Assembly: GCA_030052355.1 (NCBI GenBank) | Contig: JASIGS010000310.1 | Location: 1 to 6,032 of the forward strand | DNA length: 6,032 nucleotides | Direction of reading: 5' to 3' | Source: Streptosporangiaceae bacterium | Lineage (GTDB): Bacteria; Actinomycetota; Actinomycetes; Streptosporangiales; Streptosporangiaceae | Shown here: positions 1 to 5,755 of the stretch, one piece after another | Position numbering within the stretch: the first letter of the stretch is position 1 | Layout of the letters: each line of letters starts with the position of its first letter | Program-made: the position numbers and the translations under genes | The notes under the pieces: generated by a model | The model's database searches: none | Seen by the model: only the letters and a program-made list of their open reading frames with translations | Told to the model about the DNA's origin: nothing

Positions 1-48
1 GTGCGCCCAGTCCCCGGTCCCGACCAGGCCGAACTTCAGAGCTGACAA
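1..48 (-). CDS. Gfo/Idh/MocA-type oxidoreductase, N-terminal fragment (partial, runs off left edge)
   Basis: Only the first 16 codons are in the window. Reading leftward from a TTG start at 48-46 the product begins MSALKFGLVGTGDWAH. A short beta strand (KFGLVG) followed by Gly-x-Gly-x-x-Ala is the opening of an NAD(P)-binding Rossmann fold, and GLVGTGDWA is typical of Gfo/Idh/MocA dehydrogenases, which oxidise or reduce hydroxyl groups of sugars and cyclitols in the cytoplasm. The start is supported by an AGGGA ribosome binding site at 57-61, eight bases upstream. A downstream CTG at 37-39 is a weaker alternative. The lyase-like gene ends at 62, so the gap is 13 bp and co-transcription is likely. 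The family call rests on very few residues; another Rossmann dehydrogenase is possible. Confidence 0.6.
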   Translation of the reverse strand, partial: MSALKFGLVGTGDWAH

Positions 49-61
49 CTGAGCCGTCCCT

Positions 62-1543
62 TCACGGATGCGGACCATCTGCGGCAAGTCTCGCAAGAGC
101 AGGAAGTGCGTCCCGCGCGGCGGTCAGGTCCTCCTCGAGAGAACGGTCCGCCATGTCGCCGGAAAGCACAGGCGCGGCCAGGGCGAAGGCGGCCGCAAGC
201 CCTTCGCCCGCGGGCCGCACGCCGCGTTGCCGAAGCGCCCGGACGGCCGCAACCAGCTCGCAGGCAAGTACGACCTGGTAGCCCTGCGCGGCCGCGGTCG
301 CGGACCACGCGGACTGGGTCGCGAAGCTCGCGTGCTCCTCCAGGCCGAGGGACAGCACCGCGCCGCCCGGCGCGGCCTGGCGGCGGATGTCGGCGAGAGC
401 GGACTGGGCCACGTATTCAAGGATCAGCGCGCCCGAGCTCGGCGACGGCTCTGCGGCCAGGAACGGGGCGAGCCCGGTGATCCGCGGATCCATCAGCGAA
501 CCCAGCCGGGCCGCTGACAGCGCCGCCGTCTGGTACAGGGCGGCCAGCGCGGCGTCCAGCGCCAGCGTCACATGACCGGCGTGGAAGTTGCCGTTGTGCC
601 AGCGGGTACGGCCGGCCACGTCGATGAGCGGGTTCTCCGCCGCGCCGTTCAGCTCGCGGGTCACGGTCTCCTCCGCGCTTCCGAGCGCGTCCAGCGCGGA
701 GCCGTGCACTTGCGGCAGCGTCCGGTAGGAGTACGGGTCCTGGATCCGCGCGGCCTGGGTCGCCTCGTTGCCAAGCAGCCCGCGGAGTTGCCCGGCGACC
801 CGCCGCTGGCCAGGCAGTGGCCGGGCACTCTGGACCGCGTCGGCGTAGGGCTCGGTGGAGCCGGACACCGCCCGATGGCTGAGAGCTGCGACCACCGTGC
901 TGGCGTCCAGCAGCCGCGCCAGGTCGTGGCACGCGATGGCCGCCTCCGCGAGCGTTGCCGCGTTGCTGGACATGAAGGCCAGCGCGTCGGCCCCGTCGAG
1001 CGCGAACCTGGGCTGGTCAGCCGGCGGCTCCGGGGGTAGTCCGCCGGGCAGGTGCCGCGAAGGCAGCCAGTCCCGCTCGCCGAGCAGGCACAGCGCGGTC
1101 ACCGAGAGCGCGGTCAGGTCGCCGGTGCCGATCGCGCCGTACAGCCGTGCGGGCGGGTGCAGGCCGTTGTTGACACAGTCGGCCAGCACGCCGAGAACGC
1201 CGGGATCCACGCCCGAGCCCCCGGCCGCGATCTGGTTGGCGCGCACCGCGAGCATCGCAACGCCTATCTCGGGGGCGATCAGCGGTCCGGCGCCGGCCGC
1301 GTGGCTGCGGATCAGGCGCAGCCCGTGCGCGTGCACGTCGCCGGCCCCGACCTGCAGCCCGCGGTTCGCGCCGACGCCGGTGGTCCGGCCATAAGACTCG
1401 CCATCGGCGACCGCCGTCCTGGCGACCTGAGCCGCTGCCGCGGCTCGTTCCCATCCGGTGCGGTCGATGGAAACGCTCGCCTGCCCTCGCCCGGCTGCGG
1501 CAACCTCGCCGCAGGTCAGTGACGATCCGTCGAGACTGATCAC
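62..1543 (-). CDS. HAL/PAL-family aromatic amino acid ammonia-lyase-like protein with altered MIO triad
   Basis: The 493-residue product has the length of histidine and phenylalanine ammonia-lyases, cytoplasmic homotetramers that eliminate ammonia from an amino acid through an MIO electrophile. Visible family landmarks are YGRTTGVG (51-58, with the catalytic-type Tyr51), LIRSHAAGAG (77-86), QDPYSYR (268-274) followed by PQV, ELNGAAENPLI (297-307), NGNFHA (317-322), and LGLEEH (399-404, with the glutamate that contacts substrate in HAL). The anomaly is at the cofactor: the usual G-ASG-DL is G139-T140-G141-D142-L143, so neither the Ala nor the Ser of the triad is present. The HAL loop carrying LLNGTQ reads FMSSNA (190-195). 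The protein may therefore be a non-classical lyase, may use another residue, or may not be a lyase. The GTG start is chosen for a GAGGAG ribosome binding site at 1552-1557 with eight-base spacing. It lies downstream of the regulator gene and just upstream of the oxidoreductase. Family membership is firm; substrate and activity are unknown. Confidence 0.9.
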   Translation of the reverse strand: MISLDGSSLTCGEVAAAGRGQASVSIDRTGWERAAAAAQVARTAVADGESYGRTTGVGANRGLQVGAGDVHAHGLRLIRSHAAGAGPLIAPEIGVAMLAVRANQIAAGGSGVDPGVLGVLADCVNNGLHPPARLYGAIGTGDLTALSVTALCLLGERDWLPSRHLPGGLPPEPPADQPRFALDGADALAFMSSNAATLAEAAIACHDLARLLDASTVVAALSHRAVSGSTEPYADAVQSARPLPGQRRVAGQLRGLLGNEATQAARIQDPYSYRTLPQVHGSALDALGSAEETVTRELNGAAENPLIDVAGRTRWHNGNFHAGHVTLALDAALAALYQTAALSAARLGSLMDPRITGLAPFLAAEPSPSSGALILEYVAQSALADIRRQAAPGGAVLSLGLEEHASFATQSAWSATAAAQGYQVVLACELVAAVRALRQRGVRPAGEGLAAAFALAAPVLSGDMADRSLEEDLTAARDALPALARLAADGPHP

Positions 1544-1607
1544 TGCGGGCGCTCCTCGGCAGGCAACTGTTCACGCCACATCTTCGTCCTAGGCTGCTGG
1601 CGGCACG

Positions 1608-1678
1608 ACACCCTGTCAGTTTCACGGGGACAAATCAGTATGTCTTGGACACAAAAGCCCGTGAAAGTCTCAGGGTGT
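1608..1678. promoter_or_regulatory. 71-bp two-step inverted repeat upstream of the lyase-like gene
   Basis: Each arm is 21 bp. ACACCCTG (1608-1615), four unpaired bases, then TTTCACGGG (1620-1628) is answered by CCCGTGAAA (1658-1666), four bases, then CAGGGTGT (1671-1678). All blocks share one centre at 1643, giving 17 of 21 matched positions and a 29-base spacer. It lies 65 bp upstream of the lyase-like start and 67 bp past the end of the regulator gene. Paired half-sites for an oligomeric or looping regulator are the favoured reading. A terminator is less likely because the loop is long and no T-tract follows. No clear -35/-10 pair for the lyase-like gene was found nearby. The structure is seen directly; its role is inferred. 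Confidence 0.6.
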
Positions 1679-1684
1679 TGATGG

Positions 1685-1719
1685 AGGCTTGACGCAAATC
1701 AGGACATCCTGGTCAGCCT
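1685..1719 (-). terminator. possible hairpin after the ROK regulator gene
   Basis: AGGCTTGAC (1685-1693) pairs with GTCAGCCT (1712-1719) with one bulged base, and an inner CAGGA/TCCTG (1700-1704/1707-1711) can also pair. The structure begins 25 bases after the regulator stop, read leftward. No T-run follows, as is common for actinobacterial terminators, so it could terminate or attenuate transcription into the lyase-like gene, or simply be chance in GC-rich DNA. Confidence 0.3.
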
Positions 1720-1744
1720 GTGCAGGGCGCGCCGTGGCGGGCCG

Positions 1745-2938
1745 TCACTGTAAGGCGGGTTCGGCCACCGAGTCGAGCAGCTCGGCGCGGGCCTGATCGA
1801 CCGCGGCCAGGATCGCGCCGCGCAGCACCGGTCCGCTGTCCACGGCGGTCGGTACCACGTCCGGCCTGGCCGGGCTGATGCGGCCCACCTCGGCGGCGAC
1901 CCGACTCGCCAGCTCCGCTCCCCCGGCCAGTCCGACGTCACCGCCGAGCACCACGAGACCGGGATCGAGCACGACCGAGACGGCCGCCACCCCGGTCGCG
2001 ACCCGGCCGGCCAGGTCGGCCAGGAACTTGCCGGCCCGTTCGTCGCCGGCCGCCGAGGCGGAAACCGCCACCGCGACCGCCGCCGACGCGGTCGCCTCGG
2101 CGAAGCCGTACTCCTCGGCCAGGGGCAGCACGGCCTGGGCGCCAGCCAGCCGCTGGAAGGCCCCGGTCGCCGGGTGCGTCACGTCCTGCGGCAGCGGCAC
2201 GCCGGGAACCGGCAGGTACCCGATCTCACCCGCGGCGCCGCCGACGCCGCGATGCAGCCGGCCGCCGATCACGGTCGCCAGGCCGAGGCCGACGCCGAGC
2301 CAGACGAGCACGAAGTCGTCCACTCCCACCGCGGCGCCGACCGACCGCTCGGCCATGGCCGCCAGGTTGACGTCGTTCTCGAGGATGACCGGCCTGCCCA
2401 GGTCGCCGCGGAGCGCTTCCAGCACGCCCTCGTGCCAGGCGGGCAGGTTCACGGCGAGTCTCGGGTCCCCGGTACGCGGATCCAGCACGCCGGGCGTGCC
2501 GATCACGAACGCTCGCAGCGACTCCGGCGGGACGCCGGCCGAACCGCAAGCCGCGTGCACAGCGCCGCGCACCAGTGCGACCGGGTCTTCAGCGTCGCCG
2601 GGGTTCACCGAGACGCGGGCCGTAACGTTCCCCGTCACGTCCGCCACGCCGGCGCTGACGACATCCATGTCCACGTGCAGGCCTGCTACGTAGGCGGTGG
2701 TCGGCACGACCGCGTACAGCGCGGCGTTCGGCCCGCGGCCGCCAGCCTGTTCGCCGGCAACCTCCACGAGTCCGCGCTCCTCGAGCCTGGCCAGTAGCTG
2801 TGAGGCGGTCACCTTGGAAAGGCCGGTGTGCTCGCCAAGCTGCGCCCTGGTCATCGGCCCCGAGTTCAGCAGCAGCTCCAGCGCCGACCTGTCATTGAGC
2901 TCGCGCAACAAGCTCGGCGTCCCAGGCCGTCGCTGCAT
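1745..2938 (-). CDS. ROK-family transcriptional regulator (XylR/NagC type)
   Basis: The 397-residue product is full length for ROK repressors, which bind DNA through an N-terminal winged helix-turn-helix and sense sugars or sugar phosphates with a sugar-kinase-like fold. The helix-turn-helix is at about 29-58 (MTRAQLGEHTGLSKVTASQL then RLEERGLV), with wing residues GGRGP at 66-70. The kinase-like part follows: GLHVDMDVVSAGVAD (86-100), IGTPGVLDP (146-154), ENDVNLAAMAE (187-197), GVGLGL (215-220), GGAAGEIGY (233-241), and LDPGLVVLGG (324-333). The phosphate loop is degenerate and the CxCGxxGCxE zinc motif normally following GEIGH is absent; the histidine is Tyr241. This favours a pure regulator over a glucokinase. 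ATG at 2938 follows a GAGGGG ribosome binding site at 2945-2950, six bases away. It is divergent from the importer genes and probably represses them and itself. The inducer is unknown. Confidence 0.93.
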   Translation of the reverse strand: MQRRPGTPSLLRELNDRSALELLLNSGPMTRAQLGEHTGLSKVTASQLLARLEERGLVEVAGEQAGGRGPNAALYAVVPTTAYVAGLHVDMDVVSAGVADVTGNVTARVSVNPGDAEDPVALVRGAVHAACGSAGVPPESLRAFVIGTPGVLDPRTGDPRLAVNLPAWHEGVLEALRGDLGRPVILENDVNLAAMAERSVGAAVGVDDFVLVWLGVGLGLATVIGGRLHRGVGGAAGEIGYLPVPGVPLPQDVTHPATGAFQRLAGAQAVLPLAEEYGFAEATASAAVAVAVSASAAGDERAGKFLADLAGRVATGVAAVSVVLDPGLVVLGGDVGLAGGAELASRVAAEVGRISPARPDVVPTAVDSGPVLRGAILAAVDQARAELLDSVAEPALQ

Positions 2939-3031
2939 GCCGCACCCCTCACTTGCCTACGGCTGCCGGCAGCAAGGACCACCACCGGCGCTGTGGATCG
3001 TACGACGCTGACCAGCGCCTTACGAAGTCAG

Positions 3032-3060
3032 TGTCTCAATATGGCAACGGACTCTATCTT
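3032..3060 (+). promoter_or_regulatory. weak candidate distal promoter toward the importer
   Basis: TGTCTC (3032-3037), a 17-base spacer and TATCTT (3055-3060) form a possible promoter inside the only AT-rich patch of the control region. A start near 3067 would fall in the AGGAAA-G-TTTCCT palindrome, as expected for repression. The -35 match is poor. Confidence 0.25.
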
Positions 3061-3084
3061 ATAGGAAAGTTTCCTGTTAGTTTC
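3056..3084 (-). promoter_or_regulatory. weak candidate promoter of the ROK regulator gene
   Basis: Read leftward, TAAGAT (3061-3056) is a good -10, but the element 17 bases upstream, GAAACT (3084-3079), is a poor -35. The AGGAAA-G-TTTCCT palindrome would cover this promoter, consistent with autoregulation. The leader to the ATG would be roughly 110 bases. Confidence 0.25.
3058..3080. promoter_or_regulatory. candidate ROK operator palindrome
   Basis: A perfect 13-bp core, AGGAAA (3063-3068), G, TTTCCT (3070-3075), extends with paired bases at 3061/3077, 3059/3079 and 3058/3080. It lies between the divergent genes, overlapping candidate -10 elements on both strands. AT-rich palindromes of this AGGAAA/TTTCCT kind are, from memory, like those predicted for actinobacterial ROK repressors, so the adjacent regulator is the natural ligand. 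Binding is inferred. Confidence 0.5.
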
Positions 3085-3134
3085 TGCGCAACAAAACGTC
3101 TGGGCTTCGCCTTGGCAGCCCCCCACAAGGTCAG

Positions 3135-3153
3135 GGACTGGTCCGACCAGTCC
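3135..3153. promoter_or_regulatory. perfect 19-bp palindrome with DasR-like half-sites (site 1)
   Basis: GGACTGGTC-C-GACCAGTCC is a perfect inverted repeat with nine-base arms and a one-base centre at 3144. The arms ACTGGTC and GACCAGT equal those of the DasR-responsive element of Streptomyces (ACTGGTCTAGACCAGT), but the centre is C instead of TA, bringing the half-sites one base closer. It sits 12 bp upstream of the -35 of the best importer promoter. A GntR-family or other dimeric regulator is likely; which one cannot be told here. Confidence 0.6.
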
Positions 3154-3157
3154 ATCC

Positions 3158-3176
3158 GGACCGGCTTGACCAGTCA
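3158..3176. promoter_or_regulatory. degenerate second copy of the 19-bp operator (site 2)
   Basis: GGACCGGCT-T-GACCAGTCA aligns without gaps to the perfect palindrome at 3135-3153, matching 14 of 19 positions including an intact GACCAGT half-site. The two centres (3144 and 3167) are 23 bp apart, about two helical turns, so bound dimers would lie on the same DNA face. This copy covers the TTGACC -35 element, a position suited to repression. Confidence 0.45.
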
Positions 3177-3193
3177 GTCCCCGGACCTAGCGT
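3166..3193 (+). promoter_or_regulatory. best candidate promoter of the sugar importer genes
   Basis: TTGACC (3166-3171), a 16-base spacer and TAGCGT (3188-3193) fit the actinobacterial housekeeping sigma consensus (TTGACN, TANNNT). Transcription would start near 3200, giving a leader of about 80 bases before the binding-protein gene. It is embedded in the tandem operator sites. Confidence 0.45.
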
Positions 3194-3281
3194 AGGGCGC
3201 GCTGCCTGGTTACGGCCCGGCCGCAGGCGCTCACCCGGAGGGCGTCGCTTCCTTTACAGAGCCGGGAAGGGAGATCGGGCA

Positions 3282-4646
3282 GTGAGATTCACCAGATCGG
3301 CGGCCGCGATCGGTGTGGCCGTCGCGCTTGCCGGAGCGGCCGTGGCAGGCTGTGGCTCCAGCACCACTACTTCTTCTACGCCGTCGTCGTCGTCGGGACC
3401 CATCCCGAGCACGCTCGTCGTCTGGCGCATGGGCGGGGCCGTCGCATCGCAGGAGACCTGGATGGACGGCGTCGTCAAGCAGTTCCACAAGGAGTTCCCG
3501 CAGTACAAGAACACTAAGGTCACCGTCGACTGGATCCCGTGGACCAGCAACTCCACCGACTGGACCAACGCGCTCTCCAGCGGTAAGGGTGGCCCCGACA
3601 TCACCGAGATCGGCAACACGGAGACGCCGGGCCTTGCCGCGCAGGGCGCCCTCGCCAACATCACCACCAGCGTGAAGTCGTGGTCAGAGGACTCGCAGCT
3701 CATCGCGGGCAACCTGGCCAACGACACGGTCAACGGCAACATCTACGCCGTGCCGTGGTTCGGCGGCGTGCGCGGCATCTGGTACAACAAGGACCAGTTC
3801 GCCAAGGCCGGCATCAGCTCGGCCCCCACCACCTGGGCCGAGCTGGTCAGCGACGCCAAGGCACTGATGAAGGCGTACCCGGGCACGTACGGTCTCGGCG
3901 CGCCGAGCGACTACACCGACGCGATCGTCAGCTTTATCTGGGGCGCTGGCGGCCAGGTCGCGGTCAAGCAGGGCGGCAAGTGGGTCGCGGAGCTGGACAC
4001 ACCAGCGTCCGAGGCCGGCATCAAGTTCTACGAGGACCTGCTGACCGTTGACCACGTCTCCCCCGCCAAGTACATCGGCGAGACCGAGCTCGGCGCCGTC
4101 GGTGCCACCTCCGGTGGCTCGGACGAGGACTTCGCGCTCGGCAAGCTCGACATGTACATCGACGGGCCGTGGGCAGAGTCCAGCCTGGAGGCTGTGAGCA
4201 CGAAGAACGAGGCCCAGTGGGCGTCGTTCCCGATCCCGAGCGAGAACGGCCCGAACCCGGCCCCGGCCTTCTCGGGTGGCTCTGACCTCGGCGTCTGGGT
4301 CAACAGCAAGTACAAGACCGCTGACTGGGACCTGATCTCGGTGATGGACAGCTCCTCGAACGCGACCACGTTCGCCAACTCGCAGGGCTTCTTCCCCGAG
4401 TTCACCTCGCAGCTGACCAGCGGCGTGTACACGAGCAGCCCGGTCATGTCCGGATTCGCCAAGGCGGCCGGTTACACGCAGATCTCGCCGCTCAACACGA
4501 CGAACTGGTCAACCGCTGACACTGGCAAGTACAACATCATCCCGAACATGATGAAGTCGCTGATGACAGGCGCCAACTTCACCAAGACGGTGGACCAGGC
4601 GAACACACTGCTGACAGAAGTGCTGAACACCGGCAGCGAGAGCTGA
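3282..4646 (+). CDS. CUT1 sugar ABC transporter substrate-binding lipoprotein
   Basis: This 454-residue extracytoplasmic lipoprotein delivers a sugar to the membrane permeases encoded next. The signal peptide has a basic start (MRFTR), a hydrophobic core and a VAGC lipobox with Cys24 as the lipidated residue, then a flexible Ser/Thr linker to about 39. The mature part is a family-1 solute-binding protein: LVVWRM (45-50), GPDITEIGNTE (104-114), GNIYAVPW (152-159), WYNKDQF (167-173) with AGISSAPTTWAEL (176-188), and FALGKLDMYIDGPWA (284-298). The PDITEIGNTE segment recalls DasA-type chito-oligosaccharide binders, but this is from memory and does not fix the ligand. The GTG start is supported by AAGGGAG (3267-3273) at eight-base spacing. 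Expression probably starts near 3200 under the operators upstream. A hairpin follows the stop by four bases, a usual way to give binding protein in excess over permeases. Confidence 0.93.
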   Translation: MRFTRSAAAIGVAVALAGAAVAGCGSSTTTSSTPSSSSGPIPSTLVVWRMGGAVASQETWMDGVVKQFHKEFPQYKNTKVTVDWIPWTSNSTDWTNALSSGKGGPDITEIGNTETPGLAAQGALANITTSVKSWSEDSQLIAGNLANDTVNGNIYAVPWFGGVRGIWYNKDQFAKAGISSAPTTWAELVSDAKALMKAYPGTYGLGAPSDYTDAIVSFIWGAGGQVAVKQGGKWVAELDTPASEAGIKFYEDLLTVDHVSPAKYIGETELGAVGATSGGSDEDFALGKLDMYIDGPWAESSLEAVSTKNEAQWASFPIPSENGPNPAPAFSGGSDLGVWVNSKYKTADWDLISVMDSSSNATTFANSQGFFPEFTSQLTSGVYTSSPVMSGFAKAAGYTQISPLNTTNWSTADTGKYNIIPNMMKSLMTGANFTKTVDQANTLLTEVLNTGSES

Positions 4647-4650
4647 TCCG

Positions 4651-4675
4651 GGCCGGCATGTGAGACGTGCTGGCC
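4651..4675 (+). promoter_or_regulatory. intercistronic hairpin A after the binding-protein gene
   Basis: GGCCGGCATGT (4651-4661), loop GAG, ACGTGCTGGCC (4665-4675) forms an 11-bp stem with two G-U pairs, starting four bases after the stop codon. There is no T-tract. It may block 3' exonucleases or partly terminate, raising binding protein over permease. Its 3' arm is shared with hairpin B, so the two cannot form together. Confidence 0.6.
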
Positions 4676-4703
4676 GGCCTGCCGGGGGTAGGTCGGCCAG
4701 CAC
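4667..4703 (+). promoter_or_regulatory. intercistronic hairpin B, alternative to hairpin A
   Basis: GTGCTGGCCGGCC (4667-4679) pairs with GGTCGGCCAGCAC (4691-4703) over 13 bp with one G-U pair and an 11-base loop. It reuses bases 4667-4675 of hairpin A's 3' arm. It ends 26 bases before the ribosome binding site of the first permease. It may be a T-less partial terminator or an RNA-stability element. Confidence 0.6.
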
Positions 4704-4747
4704 CGCCATCCCAGTTCCAGTCGCGGCCGAGGGGAGTTGCCAGCCAG

Positions 4748-5755
4748 ATGGCCGACACGATGCGGCAGCAGACGAGGTTGCTGCCCGGCCGGCGGTTCGC
4801 CGGAACGGGCGGGCCGCTGCGAACCCGGATCGCCGTGTTCGTCCGGCGGCACAAGCTAGCGCCGTACTTGCTCCTGCTTCCCGCGCTCGCGGGCATCGCG
4901 CTCGTGCTGCTGTGGCCGCTGGTCCAAGTAGTCATCTACGCGTTCCAGAACTACGGGCTGCCGCAGATCACCGGCGCCCTGCCCACCCAGTGGGTGGGCT
5001 TCGCGAACTTCACCGAGACCTTCCGCGACCCGCTGTTCTGGCTGTCGCTGCGGATCAGCGTGATCTTCGCCGTTGTCGTGGTCCCGCTGACGCTCATCGT
5101 CGGCACGATCGTCGGGCTGATGGTGAACCGGCTCGGCAACAGGATGTCAATCTTCGTGAGCACGGCGGCGCTGCTCGCCTGGGCGACGCCGCCGGTCTCG
5201 GCCGCCGTGCTGTTCTACTGGATGTTCAACGCGGACGGCGGGCTCGTCGACTGGACGCTGGCCAGGATGCCGCACTGGCTGGTCGGCAACACGAACTGGT
5301 CGCAGTACAACTGGTCGACCACCGGCGCGCTGCCGGCCTACACGGTGATCGCGCTGCTGGTGATCTGGCAGGCGTTCCCGTTCATCGCCGTCACCGTGCT
5401 GGCCGGCCTGAAGACCATCCCGGCCGAGCTGCACGAGGCCGCCAGGGTCGACGGCGCCAGCTCGTGGAACGTGTTCTGGCGGGTCACCTTCCCGCTGATG
5501 AGGCCCATTTACCTGGTGCTGCTGCTGCTGTCGGTGATCTGGGACTTCAACATCTTCACCCAGAGCTGGTTCATAGTCGGCGGCATCAGCAACTCCAACG
5601 AGTACAACCTGTCGCTGTACATCTACGACAGGGCATTCACGTTCCCGCCGACCTACGGCCTCGCCGACGCGCTCGCGGTGATCTTCGCGGTGATCCTGCT
5701 GATCGTCACGGTAGGTTACGTGCGCTCGTCGGTCCGGCAGGGAGCGCTCACATGA
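4748..5755 (+). CDS. CUT1 sugar ABC transporter permease, MalF-like
   Basis: This 335-residue inner-membrane subunit forms half of the import channel. About six membrane segments are visible at residues 39-67, 103-126, 135-160, 197-221, 254-277 and 305-325, after a basic cytoplasmic N-terminus. The ATPase-docking EAA loop reads ELHEAARVDGASSWNVFW and continues RVTFPLMRP, with the E-A-A at 230-232 and the conserved Gly at 236. This is the binding-protein-dependent permease domain; length is normal for the family. ATG at 4748 is preferred, preceded by AGGGGAG at 4730-4736 with an 11-base spacing. An in-frame GTG at 4667 would add 27 residues but lies at the foot of hairpin B and has no ribosome binding site. 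The stop overlaps the start of the next permease as ATGA, so translation is probably coupled. Confidence 0.93.
   Translation: MADTMRQQTRLLPGRRFAGTGGPLRTRIAVFVRRHKLAPYLLLLPALAGIALVLLWPLVQVVIYAFQNYGLPQITGALPTQWVGFANFTETFRDPLFWLSLRISVIFAVVVVPLTLIVGTIVGLMVNRLGNRMSIFVSTAALLAWATPPVSAAVLFYWMFNADGGLVDWTLARMPHWLVGNTNWSQYNWSTTGALPAYTVIALLVIWQAFPFIAVTVLAGLKTIPAELHEAARVDGASSWNVFWRVTFPLMRPIYLVLLLLSVIWDFNIFTQSWFIVGGISNSNEYNLSLYIYDRAFTFPPTYGLADALAVIFAVILLIVTVGYVRSSVRQGALT

Noticed and set aside
1629..1644. GACA-8-TGTC inverted repeat in the spacer of the 71-bp dyad
   Set aside because: Four-base arms are easily due to chance and their centre is not that of the larger dyad.
1878..2797. Long plus-strand open frames opposite the ROK gene
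   Set aside because: Products are low-complexity Ala/Pro/Ser/Thr/Arg mixtures typical of antisense frames in high-GC DNA.
2998..3005. TCGTACGA 8-bp palindrome upstream of the ROK gene
   Set aside because: Too short and without extended symmetry or a second copy to support an operator.
3359..3400. TCG/TCT repeat tract near the start of the binding-protein gene
   Set aside because: It encodes the Ser/Thr-rich linker after the lipidated cysteine, a normal lipoprotein feature, not a separate repeat element.
3254..3742. Long open frame on the minus strand opposite the binding-protein gene (162 codons)
   Set aside because: It lies wholly antisense to a clear lipoprotein gene, has no recognisable domain, and is expected from third-position G/C bias.
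4667..4747. N-terminal extension of the first permease from a GTG at 4667
   Set aside because: The extra 27 residues are Pro/Gly-rich and unlike permease starts, the GTG is the first base of hairpin B's stem, and the good AGGGGAG site precedes the ATG at 4748.
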